From: Xanthomonas hyacinthi
GTDB taxonomy: Bacteria > Pseudomonadota > Gammaproteobacteria > Xanthomonadales > Xanthomonadaceae
Direction: 5' to 3'
NCBI RefSeq assembly: GCF_009769165.1
Contig: NZ_CP043476.1
Location: forward strand, 3,789,001-3,853,000
DNA: 64,000 bases
Shown here: in pieces, positions 7,655-16,942 of the stretch
How the letters are laid out: each line of letters begins with the position of its first letter
Position numbering within the stretch: the stretch's first letter is position 1
Position numbers and translations under genes: made by a program
Notes under the pieces: generated by a model
Databases searched by the model: none
What the model was told of the DNA's origin: nothing
The model's input: the letters and a program-made list of their open reading frames with translations, nothing else

Positions 7655-9856
7655 TCAGTCCTTGCCGGCCGGCGTCTGCGGCAGGGCGCCGTCGCCGCCG
7701 CCCGGGGTCAGCCCGCGCTTTTCCAGCAACGGCTCGATCTTCGGCGCGTGCCCGGCGAAATCCTGGAACAGCTGCATCGCATCGACGCTGCCGCCGCGCG
7801 AGAGCAGGGTCTGGCGGAAGCGGTCGCCGTTGGCGCGGCTGAGCCCGCCGTGCTGCTTGAACCACTGCTGGGTGTTGGCGTCCAGCACTTCGGACCAGAT
7901 GTAGGCGTAGTAGCCGGCCGCGTAGCCGCCCATGATGTGGCTGAAGTAGGGCGTGCGGTAGCGCGGCGGCACCGGCGCGTAGGCGATGCCGTCGGCGGCC
8001 AGCGCCTTGGCCTCGAAGTCCATCACCCCCGCCGCCGGCGGCACCTGGCCGGCGCCGAGCTGGTGCCAGCGCTGGTCGAGCATCGCCGCGCCCAGGTACT
8101 CGGTGGTGGCGAAGCCCTGGTTGAACGTGGCCGCGGCCACCACCTTGTCCAGCAAGGCCTGCGGCATCGGCGCGCCGGTCTGGTAGTGCTTGGCGTAGTG
8201 CTTGAGGATGGCCGGATCGTCCGCCCACATCTCGTTGACCTGCGAGGGGAACTCGACGAAGTCGCGCGGCACGCTGGTGCCGGAGAAGTACGGGTACTTC
8301 ACGTCGGAGAACATGCCGTGCAGGGCGTGGCCGAACTCGTGGAACGCGGTGGTGACCTCGTCCCAGGTCAGCAACGTGGGCTGGCCGGCCGGCGGCTTGG
8401 GAATGTTGAGGTGGTTGGCGACCACCGGCTTGTAGCCGGTCAGCGCCGACTGCGACACGTAGGAATTCATCCACGCGCCGCCGCGCTTGGATTCGCGCGC
8501 GTACATGTCGGCGATGAAGATCGCCAGTTGCTGGCCGTCGGCGTCGAACACGTCGTAGACCAGCAGGTCGTCGCGGTAGGTCGGCAGGTCGGTGCGCTGC
8601 TTGAAGCTCAGCCCGTATTCCTGGTTGGCGGCATAGAACACGCCGTTTTCCAGCACGTTCTTCAGCTCCAGGTAGGGCTTGAGCTGGGCCTCGTCGAAGG
8701 CGTACCTGGCCTGGCGCACCTTCTCGGTGTAGTAGGCCCAGTCCCAGGCGGCGAGGGTGAAGCTCGGCTTGCCGGCCGCTTTTTGTTCCTGGTCGATCAT
8801 CGCCTGCAGGTCGGCGGCCTCGCGCCTGGCGTTGGCGACCGCGGCCGGGGCCAGCTTGCCGAGCATCGCGTTGACCGCTTCCGGGGTCTTGGCGGTCTGG
8901 TCTTCCAGCGAGTAGGCGGCGTGGTTCGGGTAGCCCAGCAGCTTGGCGCGTTCGGCGCGCAGGCGCATGATCCGCGACACCAGCGCGGTGGTGTCGTACT
9001 GGCCGCCATGGCTGCCGCGCGCCACCGAGGCTTCGTGGATCTTCTGCCGCAGCGCGCGGTCCTTGAGCTGGCTCAGCGGCGGCTGGCCGGTGGTGTTGAG
9101 CAGCGCGATCACGTACTTGCCGTCGAGCTTGCGCGCCTTGGCCGCTTCGGCTGCGGCCGCGATCTGCGCCTCGGACAGGCCGTCGAGCTGCTTGACGTCG
9201 TCCACCACCACGGCGGCGGCATTCACCTCGGCCAGCACGTTCTGGCTGAACTGGGTGCCGAGCTTGGCCAGCTCGGCGTTCATCGCCTTGAGCCTGGTCT
9301 TGTCGGCATCGCCGAGCTTGGCGCCGTCGCGCACGAAATCGCTGTAGTACTTCTCCACCAGGCGCACGCCCTGCGCGTCCAGGCCGAGCTGGTCGCGGGT
9401 GGCGTACAGCGCCTGGATGCGCGCGAACAGCCGGGGATTGAGCGAGATCGCGTCGCGGTGCGCGGCGAACTTGCCCGCGTATTCGGCCTGCAACTGCTTG
9501 CGCGCGTCGTTGGTGTCGGCGCCGACCAGGTTGAAGAACACCGTGGTCGCGCGATCCAGGACCTGGTCGCTCTGCTCCATCGCCACGATGGTGTTGTCGA
9601 AACTCGGCTTGGCCTTCTGGTTGGCGATCGCCTCCACTTCCTTCAGTTGCTGCGCCATGCCGGCGTCGAAGGCCGGGGCGAAGTCGCTGTCCTCGATCCG
9701 GTCGAACTGCGGGTAGTGCAGCGGCAGCGGACTTTCGGCGAAGAACGGATTGGCCTGCGTGGCCGCTTGCGCGGTGGCGGGCGTGACGGCGTTGGCATAG
9801 GCAGGCATGGACAGTCCGAGCGTGGCGGCGAGCGCGAGGGCGAGGCGGGTGGTCAT
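7655..9856 (-). CDS. dcp: M3 family peptidyl-dipeptidase, exported (Dcp type)
   Basis: A 733-residue zinc metallopeptidase with an N-terminal signal peptide (LALALAATLGLSMPAYA), so probably periplasmic. The zinc motif HEFGHALHG lies near residue 506, with the downstream Glu ligand in VEFPSQVNEMW. Other M3 landmarks include GLSFKQRTDLPTYRDDLLVYDVFD and FSHIMGGYAAGYYAYIWSEVLDA. Dcp removes dipeptides from peptide C-termini and fits the peptide-using genes near the left edge. The C-terminus ends in a Gly/Pro-rich tail (TPGGGDGALPQTPAGKD). It converges with the MarR gene and is divergent from the amidohydrolase gene across 208 nt. Confidence 0.93.
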   Translation of the reverse strand: MTTRLALALAATLGLSMPAYANAVTPATAQAATQANPFFAESPLPLHYPQFDRIEDSDFAPAFDAGMAQQLKEVEAIANQKAKPSFDNTIVAMEQSDQVLDRATTVFFNLVGADTNDARKQLQAEYAGKFAAHRDAISLNPRLFARIQALYATRDQLGLDAQGVRLVEKYYSDFVRDGAKLGDADKTRLKAMNAELAKLGTQFSQNVLAEVNAAAVVVDDVKQLDGLSEAQIAAAAEAAKARKLDGKYVIALLNTTGQPPLSQLKDRALRQKIHEASVARGSHGGQYDTTALVSRIMRLRAERAKLLGYPNHAAYSLEDQTAKTPEAVNAMLGKLAPAAVANARREAADLQAMIDQEQKAAGKPSFTLAAWDWAYYTEKVRQARYAFDEAQLKPYLELKNVLENGVFYAANQEYGLSFKQRTDLPTYRDDLLVYDVFDADGQQLAIFIADMYARESKRGGAWMNSYVSQSALTGYKPVVANHLNIPKPPAGQPTLLTWDEVTTAFHEFGHALHGMFSDVKYPYFSGTSVPRDFVEFPSQVNEMWADDPAILKHYAKHYQTGAPMPQALLDKVVAAATFNQGFATTEYLGAAMLDQRWHQLGAGQVPPAAGVMDFEAKALAADGIAYAPVPPRYRTPYFSHIMGGYAAGYYAYIWSEVLDANTQQWFKQHGGLSRANGDRFRQTLLSRGGSVDAMQLFQDFAGHAPKIEPLLEKRGLTPGGGDGALPQTPAGKD

Positions 9857-10064
9857 CCAGCGGTATCCAGCGATAAGGTTGGACCATGCAGGCTACCGCA
9901 GCGCGGCGCCTGCGGCCCGTGACTAAAGCCATGGGCCTTTTCGCCCGCCGGGACGCATGCTGCGGACGCGCGTGCCTTCGCCGCGGCGGCGGCATCCTAT
10001 AGCGCCTGACCGATGCAGAGCACTGCCATTGCGTGAAGACGGCCGCCGGCCGCGGGGAGAACCG

Positions 10065-12107
10065 ATGAAAGCGATGTTCGGCTTGTGCGTGGCCGCGTGC
10101 GCGGCATGGGCGGCGCCGGCGTGGTCGGCGCAGACGCTGCACTACGTGGTGCTGGTGGACGGCGGCAAGCAGGCCGGGCAGCAGAGCGTCAGCGTCGGCG
10201 ACGACGGCATCACCCGGGTCGACTTCGTGTTCAAGGACAACGGCCGCGGCCCGGAGCTGAAGGAGCAGTACACGCTGGCCGCCGATGGCACCTTCAAGAC
10301 CTACCAGGTGCAGGGCAGCTCCACCTTCGGCGCGCCGGTGGACGAGCGCTTCAGCCGCGACGGCGAGCGCGTGCAGTGGAAGTCCACGTCCGACCAGGGC
10401 GAGCGGCGCGTGACCGGCGGCGCACAGTACTGGCCGCTCGGCGGCACCCCGGCGGCGACCTCGGCGGCGGTGACCGCGCTGAGCCGCCGCGCCGACGGCA
10501 AGCTGCCGTTGATCCCCAGCGGCACGCTGACCCTGCGCAAGCTGCAGCAGGCGCAGGTCGGCCAGGGCAACAGCGCGCGCACGGTGCAATTGGTGGCGCT
10601 GACCGGGGTCGGCTTCACCCCCATCTTCGCCTGGCTCAGCATCGGCGCTGCGCCGCGCCTGTTCGCGTTCATCGCACCCGGCTGGATGCAGCTGATCGAG
10701 ACCGGCTACGAAAAGGACGCCGACGCGCTGGAGGCGGCGCAGAAGCAGGCCGAAGCCACCGCCCTGGTCGACCTGCAACAGCGCCTGGCGCATCCCTTGC
10801 CCGGCACCACGCTGATCCGCAACGCGCGCGTGTTCGACAGCGAGCACGCCACGCTCGGCACCGCCTCCGACGTGCTGCTGCGCGACGGCAAGATCGTCTC
10901 GGTGACCGCCATCGGCAGCGTGCCGGCACCGGCGCAGCAGGTGGTCGATGCGCAGGGGCGGGTGCTGCTGCCCGGCCTGTTCGACATGCACGGCCATGTC
11001 GGCCGCTGGGACGGCGGCCTGCACCTGGCCGCCGGCGTCACCACCGTGCGCGACATGGGCAACGACAACGCCACGCTGCAGCAGGTGATGCAGGAAGAAC
11101 GCGCCGGCCAGTTGCTGATGCCGAGCCTGGTCGCCTGCGGCTTCCTGGAGGGCGAGAGCCCGATGGCGGCGCGCAACGGCTTCGTGATCAGCACCCAGGC
11201 GCAGGCCAACGCAGCGGTCGACTGGTATGCCGCGCACGGCTACGTCGGCATCAAGATCTACAACTCGTTTCCGCAGGCGCTGCTGCGCGACACCGCCGCC
11301 TACGCGCACGCCAAGGGCCTGCGCGTGAGCGGACACATTCCCGTGCACATGCTCGCGCATGAGGCGGTGGAGCAGGGCTACGACGAGATCCAGCACATCA
11401 ACCAGGTGCTGCTGAACTTCTACGCCACCCACGACACCGATACGCGCACGCTGGAGCGTTTCTACCTGCCGGCCAAGCGCACCGCCGAGCTGGATTTCGA
11501 CTCGGCGCCGGTGCAGGCGTTCGTGCAGGAACTGGCCAGGCGGCAGATCGTCATCGATTCGACCGTGGCCACTTTCGACTTCATCCGCCAGCGCCCGGGC
11601 GAGCTGTCGCAGGCCTATGCCGCGGTCGCCGGGCATCTGCCGCCGGACGTGCAGCGCGGGCTGCGCGCGGCCGAGTTCGACATTCCCGACGACGCCACTG
11701 CGGCGCTGTACACCCGTTCCTACGAGAAGATGGTGGCCTTCGTCGGGCGCCTGTACCGCGCCGGCGTGCCGCTGGTGGCCGGCACCGACGCCACCCCCGG
11801 CTTCACCCTGCAGCGCGAGATCGCGCTGTACGTGCAGGCCGGGCTGACCCCGGCGCAGGCGTTGCAGGTGGCGACCTGGAACGGCGCCAAGTATTCGCGC
11901 ACGCTGGACAGCCGCGGCTCGATCGCGCCGGGCAAGCGCGCCGACCTGATCCTGGTCGACGGCGACCCGACCCGCGACATCGCCGACCTGCGCAAGGTCG
12001 CGCTGGTGGTCAAGCAGGGCACCGCGTACTACCCCAGCGAAGTCTACGCGGCGCTGGGCATCGAACCGTTCGCCGCGCCCGCGCGCATCGCCACCGTCGA
12101 GGATTGA
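10065..12107 (+). CDS. secreted amidohydrolase family protein (two-domain)
   Basis: A 680-residue protein with a signal peptide (MKAMFGLCVAACAAWAAPAWSA). Residues about 25-240 form an N-terminal region without a family I recognise, containing a beta-rich stretch and a hydrophobic segment. From about residue 248 there is a complete amidohydrolase domain: GTTLIRNARVFD, the metal-binding HxH in LFDMHGHVG (residue about 307), GVTTVRDMGN, a later SGHIPVHML, GTDATPGFTL and the closing APGKRADLILVDGDPTRDI. Such enzymes hydrolyse amides, often dipeptides or cyclic imides; the substrate is unknown. ATG 10065 follows GGGGAGA. The glutathione peroxidase gene starts 4 nt after the stop, so the two are an operon. 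Confidence 0.87.
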   Translation: MKAMFGLCVAACAAWAAPAWSAQTLHYVVLVDGGKQAGQQSVSVGDDGITRVDFVFKDNGRGPELKEQYTLAADGTFKTYQVQGSSTFGAPVDERFSRDGERVQWKSTSDQGERRVTGGAQYWPLGGTPAATSAAVTALSRRADGKLPLIPSGTLTLRKLQQAQVGQGNSARTVQLVALTGVGFTPIFAWLSIGAAPRLFAFIAPGWMQLIETGYEKDADALEAAQKQAEATALVDLQQRLAHPLPGTTLIRNARVFDSEHATLGTASDVLLRDGKIVSVTAIGSVPAPAQQVVDAQGRVLLPGLFDMHGHVGRWDGGLHLAAGVTTVRDMGNDNATLQQVMQEERAGQLLMPSLVACGFLEGESPMAARNGFVISTQAQANAAVDWYAAHGYVGIKIYNSFPQALLRDTAAYAHAKGLRVSGHIPVHMLAHEAVEQGYDEIQHINQVLLNFYATHDTDTRTLERFYLPAKRTAELDFDSAPVQAFVQELARRQIVIDSTVATFDFIRQRPGELSQAYAAVAGHLPPDVQRGLRAAEFDIPDDATAALYTRSYEKMVAFVGRLYRAGVPLVAGTDATPGFTLQREIALYVQAGLTPAQALQVATWNGAKYSRTLDSRGSIAPGKRADLILVDGDPTRDIADLRKVALVVKQGTAYYPSEVYAALGIEPFAAPARIATVED

Positions 12108-12111
12108 GTGC

Positions 12112-12603
12112 ATGGACACCCCGACCACCGCCTACGCCTTCAGCGCCGACGACCTCGACGGCCGCCCGCAGCCGCTGGCCGACTACGCGGGCAAGGTACT
12201 GCTGATCGTCAACGTCGCGTCCAAGTGCGGCTTCACCCCGCAGTACGCCGGGTTGCAAGCGCTGTGGCGGCAGTACCGCGAGCGCGGGCTGGTGGTGCTC
12301 GGCTTCCCCTGCGATCAGTTCGGCCACCAGGAACCCGGCAACGCGAACGAGATCAAGCGGTTCTGCGCGCTGACCTACGAGGTCGATTTCCCGATGTTCG
12401 CCAAGGTGCAGGTCAACGGCGAGGCCGCGCATCCGCTGTGGCAATGGCTCAAGCAGCAGAAATCCGGGTTGCTCGGCATCGCCGCGATCAAGTGGAACTT
12501 CAGCAAGTTCCTGGTCGGCCGCGACGGCCGTGTGCTGGCGCGCTACGCGCCGACCGACAAGCCGGAAGCGCTGGCGGCGGACATCGAGCGTGCATTGGGC
12601 TGA
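12112..12603 (+). CDS. glutathione peroxidase, cysteine type
   Basis: A 163-residue thioredoxin-fold peroxidase reducing H2O2 or lipid peroxides with thiol donors. The peroxidatic cysteine lies in NVASKCGFTPQY (about residue 40), and further signatures are LGFPCDQFGHQEPG and WNFSKFLVGRDG, which include the family's Gln and Trp/Asn. Cysteine replaces selenocysteine, as is normal in bacteria. There is no signal peptide. The gene sits 4 nt after the amidohydrolase and converges with the ferredoxin-NADP reductase gene, itself linked to oxidative and iron stress. Confidence 0.93.
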   Translation: MDTPTTAYAFSADDLDGRPQPLADYAGKVLLIVNVASKCGFTPQYAGLQALWRQYRERGLVVLGFPCDQFGHQEPGNANEIKRFCALTYEVDFPMFAKVQVNGEAAHPLWQWLKQQKSGLLGIAAIKWNFSKFLVGRDGRVLARYAPTDKPEALAADIERALG

Positions 12604-12634
12604 GCGGAAGCGGTGCGCGCTGCGATCGGCTTTT

Positions 12635-12664
12635 TTGTGGGAGGGGTTTCAACCCCTCCCACAA
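12635..12664. repeat. perfect 14-bp inverted repeat with 2-nt loop
   Basis: TTGTGGGAGGGGTT and its exact complement flank a TC loop between the convergent glutathione peroxidase and fpr genes. A run of T precedes the stem on the plus strand rather than following it, so it is not a textbook terminator for either gene, although the hairpin may still protect both transcript ends. The GTGGGAG edge resembles the termini of the palindromic elements near 15.8 and 24.1 kb. Confidence 0.75.
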
Positions 12665-12719
12665 GGGATCGCCTGCGGATCTGCCTGCAGCGCGAGTACG
12701 CTGTTTCCGCGCCGCCGCG

Positions 12720-13499
12720 CTACTTCTCGACGAACGCGCGCTCGAACACGTAGTGGCCCGGCGTGCCGATCCGCGAGGAGGCGACGAAGCCGCGCGCGTC
12801 CAGGGTCTGGCGCAGGTCGGCCAGCATCTGCGGGCTGCCGCAGATCATCGCCCGGTCGTATCCCGGGTCCAGCGGCGGCAGGCCCAGGGTCTGCTGCATC
12901 TGCCCGCTTTCCAGCAGTTCGGTGAGGCGGCCGCGGTTGCGGAAGTCCTCGCGGGTCACCGCCGGGTAGTACAGCAGCTTGTCGCGGATGGTCTCGCCGA
13001 GGAACTCGTGCTGCGGTAGCGCGTGCTCGAGGTAGTCGCGGTAGGCCAGGTCTTTTTCGAAACGCACGCCGTGGGTCAGGATCACCTTGTCGAAGCGCTC
13101 GTAGGTTTCCGGGTCCTTGATCACCGACAGCCACGGCGCCAGGCCGGTGCCGGTGCCCAGCAGATACAGGTGCCGGCCCGGGTGCAGGTCGCTGATCAGC
13201 AGGGTGCCGGTGGGCTTCTTGCCGACCAGGACCGAGTCGCCCGGCTGGATGTGCTGCAGGCGCGAGGTCAGCGGGCCGTCCGGCACCTTGATGCTGAAGA
13301 ACTCCAGCCGCTCTTCCCAGTTGGCGCTGGCGATGGAGTAGGCGCGCAGCAGCGGCCGCGTCTGCGTCTCCAGGCCGATCATCACGAACTGGCCGTTGTC
13401 GAAGCGGAAGCCTTCGTTGCGGGTGGTGGTGAAGCTGAAGTAGTCGTCGGTCCAGTGACGGACGTCGAGCACCGTTTCGGGGCCGAAAGCAGAGGACAT
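12720..13499 (-). CDS. fpr: ferredoxin--NADP(+) reductase
   Basis: A 259-residue flavoprotein moving electrons between NADPH and ferredoxin or flavodoxin. The FAD-binding motif RAYSIASANW (R-x-Y-S) is followed by the NADP-binding segments LLGTGTGLAPWLSVI and AMICGSPQMLADL, and the protein ends YVFERAFVEK, typical of subclass I bacterial Fpr with an aromatic near the C-terminus. Length matches E. coli Fpr. A palindromic Fur-like site overlaps the likely promoter 50-75 nt upstream, suggesting iron control (inference). It converges with the glutathione peroxidase gene. Confidence 0.94.
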   Translation of the reverse strand: MSSAFGPETVLDVRHWTDDYFSFTTTRNEGFRFDNGQFVMIGLETQTRPLLRAYSIASANWEERLEFFSIKVPDGPLTSRLQHIQPGDSVLVGKKPTGTLLISDLHPGRHLYLLGTGTGLAPWLSVIKDPETYERFDKVILTHGVRFEKDLAYRDYLEHALPQHEFLGETIRDKLLYYPAVTREDFRNRGRLTELLESGQMQQTLGLPPLDPGYDRAMICGSPQMLADLRQTLDARGFVASSRIGTPGHYVFERAFVEK

Positions 13500-13532
13500 G
13501 CCGTTGATCGTGATGGGGAAGGAGCGGCGGCC

Positions 13533-13575
13533 ATTCTACCCCATGCTGGCGCAAATGAGAAGGAATCTCATTTGC
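13533..13575 (-). promoter_or_regulatory. fpr promoter with Fur-like operator
   Basis: Reading the minus strand, TAGAAT (13533-13538) is a good -10 and TTCTCA (13556-13561) a weak -35 at 17-nt spacing. The -35 lies within a 25-bp palindrome, 13551-13575, with perfect 10-bp arms GCAAATGAGA and TCTCATTTGC around AGGAA. The inner TGAGAAG-G-AATCTCA fits the 7-1-7 Fur box pattern at about 10 of 14 arm positions. Binding there would block RNA polymerase. That Fur is the binder is inference. Confidence 0.55.
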
Positions 13576-13708
13576 GCAGGTTCATCCCCGGCGTGCGCCA
13601 CTTCAGCGAACGCCAGTTCGTGGTCGGCCGCGGCCGCGGGGAACGCCAGCGTGGCGCAAGCAAGGCAGGAGGCGTCGCAGCATGGCGGATCCGAAGGGCT
13701 GGTCAGGC

Positions 13709-15592
13709 TCAACGATACCCAGCCGCCTGCAGTTCGAACAGCTCCGCGTAGCGCCCGCGCTGCGCCATCAGTTCGGCATGGGTGCCGCTGGCCTCGATCT
13801 GGCCGCCGGCCAGGACCAGGATGCGGTCGGCCATGCGCACGCTGGAGAAGCGGTGCGAGATCAGCACCGCGGTGCGGTTGTCGGACAGCTCCTTGAAGCG
13901 CTGGAACACCTCGAACTCGCTGCGTGCGTCCAGCGCCGCGGTCGGTTCGTCGAGGATCATCACCTGCGCATCGCGCATGTAGGCGCGCGCGATCGCGATC
14001 TTCTGCCACTGCCCGCCGGACAGGTCCACGCCGCTTTTGAAGCGGCGTCCGATCAACTGCTCGTAGCCGTGCGGCAGACCCTCGATCAACGCGCTGGCCA
14101 TCGCCCGCTGCGCGGCGGCGCGGATCCGCGTCGCATCGCGCATCGAATCGACCCGGCCGACGCCGATGTTCTCGCCGGCGCTGAGGTGGTAGCGCACGAA
14201 GTCCTGGAAGATCACCCCCAGGTTGGCGCGCAACTCGTCCAGGTCGTAGTCGCGCAGGTCGCGGCCGTCGAGCAGGATGCGGCCCTCGTCCGGGTCGTAC
14301 AGCCGCGCCAGCAGCTTGACCAGGGTGGTCTTGCCGGCGCCGTTCTCGCCGACCAGGGCCAGCACCTCGCCGGCGCGCAGCGCGAAGTCCAGGTGCCGCA
14401 CCGCCCATTGCTCGGCGTCCGGATAGCGGAACCCGACGTTCTCGAACACGAAGCCGCGCACGATCGGCACCGGCACCGGCACCGCGCCGGGGCGGGTGCG
14501 GATCTCCGGCACGATGCGGAAGAACGAATACAGATCGTCCAGGTACAGCGCCTGTCCGGCCACCTGCGAAAAGCCGATCAGCAGCCCTTCCAGCAACTGC
14601 CGCAGGCGCAGGAAGCTGCCGGCCAGGAAGGTCAGGTCGCCGATGCTGAAATCGCCGCGCACCGTGCGCCAGGCGATGTAGCCATAGGCCGCGTAATAGC
14701 CCAGCGTGCCCAACGCCGCCAGCAGCGTGCCCCACAGCATGCGCTTGCGCGCCAGCGCGCGGTTGGCCTGGAAGAAGCGCTCGGCCAGCGCCCGGTAGCG
14801 CGCGATCAGGAAGCTGTGCAGATTGAAGATCTTCACTTCCTTGGCGGTCTCGACGCTGGCGCCGACCTGGCGCAGGTAGTCGAGCTGGCGCCGTTCCGAC
14901 GTCCACTGGAAGTTGAGCGAATAGCCCAGCGCATTGAAATGCGCCTCGCCGACGAAGGCCGGCACCAGCGCCAGCGCCAGCAGCAGGATCAGCCAGGGCG
15001 CATAGACCAGCAGGCCGATCGCGAAGCCGACCACGGTGATCGCGTCCTGCACCTGGCCGAACAACTGGCTCATCAGGTTCATCCGGCCCATGGTCTGGCG
15101 CCGCGCGCGGTCGAGTTTGTCCTGCTGCTCGGGGTCTTCGAAATCCTCCAGGTCCAGCTGCGCGGCATGCTCCATCAGCTGCACGCTGGTGACGTTGTTG
15201 AACAGCTCCGACAGCAGCGTGTCGGCATAACTGACCAGCCGCCCGAGCAGGTCCGAGCCGATCGCCAGCGCCAGTTCCAACGCCAGCAATTCCAGCAGCC
15301 GCTGCAGCCGCCCACTGGCCAGCGCCTGGCCGAACGAGGTAACGCTGGGCGACTGCCCGACCAGGTGGATCGCCTCGTCGATGATCAGCTTGCCGATGTA
15401 CAGCGAGGCCACCGGGATCAGCGCGCGCAGCACGCGCAGGCCGATGCTGGTGAGCGTCAGCCAGCGGCTGGTCTGCCAGATCTGGCGCAGGAACGGCGGC
15501 AGGTTGCGCATCGCATCGAAGCGCTCGCGCAGGCTGGGGCCGGTACGAGGCGCGGGCGATGCGGCGCCATGGGAAGCAGGAGAAGAGGCCAT
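13709..15592 (-). CDS. ABC transporter, fused permease and ATP-binding domains
   Basis: A 627-residue half-transporter. An N-terminal six-helix membrane domain (about residues 30-340) precedes a nucleotide-binding domain with Walker A GENGAGKTTLVK, Q-loop FQDFVRYHLS, signature LSGGQWQK, Walker B VMILDEP and the H-loop SHRFSSVRMAD. The order TMD-NBD marks the ABCB-like exporter class, probably a homodimer moving a lipid, peptide or drug outward; no adjacent gene reveals the substrate. The upstream 340 nt hold only repeats. The C-terminus lies about 130 nt from the fpr operator with no gene between that I accept. Confidence 0.92.
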   Translation of the reverse strand: MASSPASHGAASPAPRTGPSLRERFDAMRNLPPFLRQIWQTSRWLTLTSIGLRVLRALIPVASLYIGKLIIDEAIHLVGQSPSVTSFGQALASGRLQRLLELLALELALAIGSDLLGRLVSYADTLLSELFNNVTSVQLMEHAAQLDLEDFEDPEQQDKLDRARRQTMGRMNLMSQLFGQVQDAITVVGFAIGLLVYAPWLILLLALALVPAFVGEAHFNALGYSLNFQWTSERRQLDYLRQVGASVETAKEVKIFNLHSFLIARYRALAERFFQANRALARKRMLWGTLLAALGTLGYYAAYGYIAWRTVRGDFSIGDLTFLAGSFLRLRQLLEGLLIGFSQVAGQALYLDDLYSFFRIVPEIRTRPGAVPVPVPIVRGFVFENVGFRYPDAEQWAVRHLDFALRAGEVLALVGENGAGKTTLVKLLARLYDPDEGRILLDGRDLRDYDLDELRANLGVIFQDFVRYHLSAGENIGVGRVDSMRDATRIRAAAQRAMASALIEGLPHGYEQLIGRRFKSGVDLSGGQWQKIAIARAYMRDAQVMILDEPTAALDARSEFEVFQRFKELSDNRTAVLISHRFSSVRMADRILVLAGGQIEASGTHAELMAQRGRYAELFELQAAGYR

Positions 15593-15933
15593 CCGTGCAT
15601 TGTGCCGGGGCCGGGCGTGCGCGGGGAGTGTTTGGGCGGCGCGCAGGCGCCAAGGTCGGTGTGCAGGCGTGATGGCTAGTTCGCGGTTGCACCTGCCTGC
15701 AATGCATTAGGCCGGTAAGGCATGTCGCCACCGATGGCCTGAGGACACCTGGAGTCGTTCCTACAAGGGCATGCCGAACGACTGCTGCTCAGGCAATCCG
15801 CAGCGTTCCGGCGATAGCCAGTGGTGTAGTCCACTGCACGGCCTGGCGTCCTCCTTGTGTGCGACTTCAGTCGCGACGGGCCTTGCCGACCGTGCTCGAG
15901 TCGCTCCCACAATGAAAAGCGCGGACCGTAGCC
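15593..15933. other. gene-free stretch with palindromic repeat copies
   Basis: No credible gene. The segment contains two pieces of a dispersed repeat: 15730-15767 (CCGATGGCCTGAGG, then GAGTCGTTCC) and 15856-15912, which starts TTGTGTGCGACTTCAGTCGC and ends GAGTCGCTCCCACAA, so its ends are inverted copies of each other. The first piece matches the right half, and the second the ends, of the element at 24060-24144. Confidence 0.7.
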
Positions 15934-16839
15934 TCACTCGTCCAGGCGCAAGGTCAGGCACTTGGCCGCGCCGCCGGCCTTGAGGAATTCGTCCAGCGGG
16001 GTCTGCACCACGCGGTAGCCGATCCCGGCCAAGGCCGCGCACAGTTCGGGCGAGGCGCGGTTGAGCAGCAGGCGCTGGTCCAGGTCCACTGCATTGCAGG
16101 CGAAGGCGAGGGCATCGGCTTCGCCGACCGCGATGCGCTGCGCCGGCGGGATGCGGCGGGCGATCGCTTGCTGGGCGTAGTCGTCGAATGCGGCCGGGTA
16201 GTACAGCAGGTAGCCGTCGCGCAGCGGACAGAAGCAGGTGTCCAGGTGATAGAAACGCGGATCGACCAGGCGCAGCGGCATCACCTCGATGTCCAGCAGG
16301 TCGGCCAGTTCGTGCGCGGCGGCGAGGTCGCTGCGATGGCCGTGGCCCATCCACAGCCGGCGTGCGCCGCGGTCCAGCAGCGCATCGCCGGCGCCTTCGA
16401 AACGCAGATCCTCGGGCAGCGCGCGGATGCGCAAGCCGGCGCGGCGGCACCAGTCGGCGAACAGCGCTTCCTCGTCGCGGCGCTCGGCATGGCGAAAACG
16501 GCTGGGCACGAAGCGGTCGCCGAGCACCAGGCCGGCGTTGGCGCTGAACACCATGTCCGGCAGGCCGGCGGCCGGAGCGATCCGCTCGACCTGCGCGCCG
16601 GCCGCTTCGGCCGCGGCCACCAGCGCATTCCATTGCGCCTGCGCGCGCTCGCGGCTGGCGGCGTGCACATTGCCTTCCATCCAGGGGTTGATCACGTAGT
16701 CCACCGCGAAGTGCTGCGGCGCGCACATCAGCAGGCGATGGCCAGCGGGCGCGGCGGTGGACGCCTGCGTTTCCGGCTCGGCGAGCGCCAGGTCCGTGTC
16801 GTCCGCGGCCGCGCTCCCCGCCAGGAATTTCTCGATCAT
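15934..16839 (-). CDS. arginine deiminase-fold hydrolase (DDAH/amidinotransferase family)
   Basis: A 301-residue protein of the guanidino-group modifying superfamily. It shows MCAPQHFAVDYVINPWM near the start, the D-M-V-F-S-A-N-A-G segment (substrate-binding Asp and Asn), FEGAGDALLD, a catalytic His in FYHLDTCFCPL, and the nucleophilic cysteine near the C-terminus in GGAAKCLTLRL. Family members hydrolyse arginine, methylarginine or citrulline-like guanidino groups; the exact substrate cannot be read. ATG at 16839 (MIEKFLAGS) is chosen because homology begins shortly after it. The frame is open for 121 codons further upstream, but that part belongs to a different, broken gene. Confidence 0.85.
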   Translation of the reverse strand: MIEKFLAGSAAADDTDLALAEPETQASTAAPAGHRLLMCAPQHFAVDYVINPWMEGNVHAASRERAQAQWNALVAAAEAAGAQVERIAPAAGLPDMVFSANAGLVLGDRFVPSRFRHAERRDEEALFADWCRRAGLRIRALPEDLRFEGAGDALLDRGARRLWMGHGHRSDLAAAHELADLLDIEVMPLRLVDPRFYHLDTCFCPLRDGYLLYYPAAFDDYAQQAIARRIPPAQRIAVGEADALAFACNAVDLDQRLLLNRASPELCAALAGIGYRVVQTPLDEFLKAGGAAKCLTLRLDE

Positions 16840-16942
16840 GCCCGCCTCGCTCTGCGTTGGTGATGCGCAAACGCTAGCGGTGTCGTGTTGCGGACACATG
16901 TCTGCTGAAAGCCGGGATGACCAGCCATTCGGCTGTTGAAAG

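Noticed and set aside
7557..12128. A 1523-codon open frame on the minus strand.
   Set aside because: It runs across the Dcp gene and antisense to the amidohydrolase in a different frame, is rich in Arg/Gly/Ala/His, and has no domain. Long empty frames are expected in GC-rich coding DNA.
12635..12664. The perfect hairpin as a rho-independent terminator.
   Set aside because: The T run is on the wrong side of the stem for the plus-strand gene, and reads as an A run after the stem for the minus-strand gene, so it was listed as a repeat.
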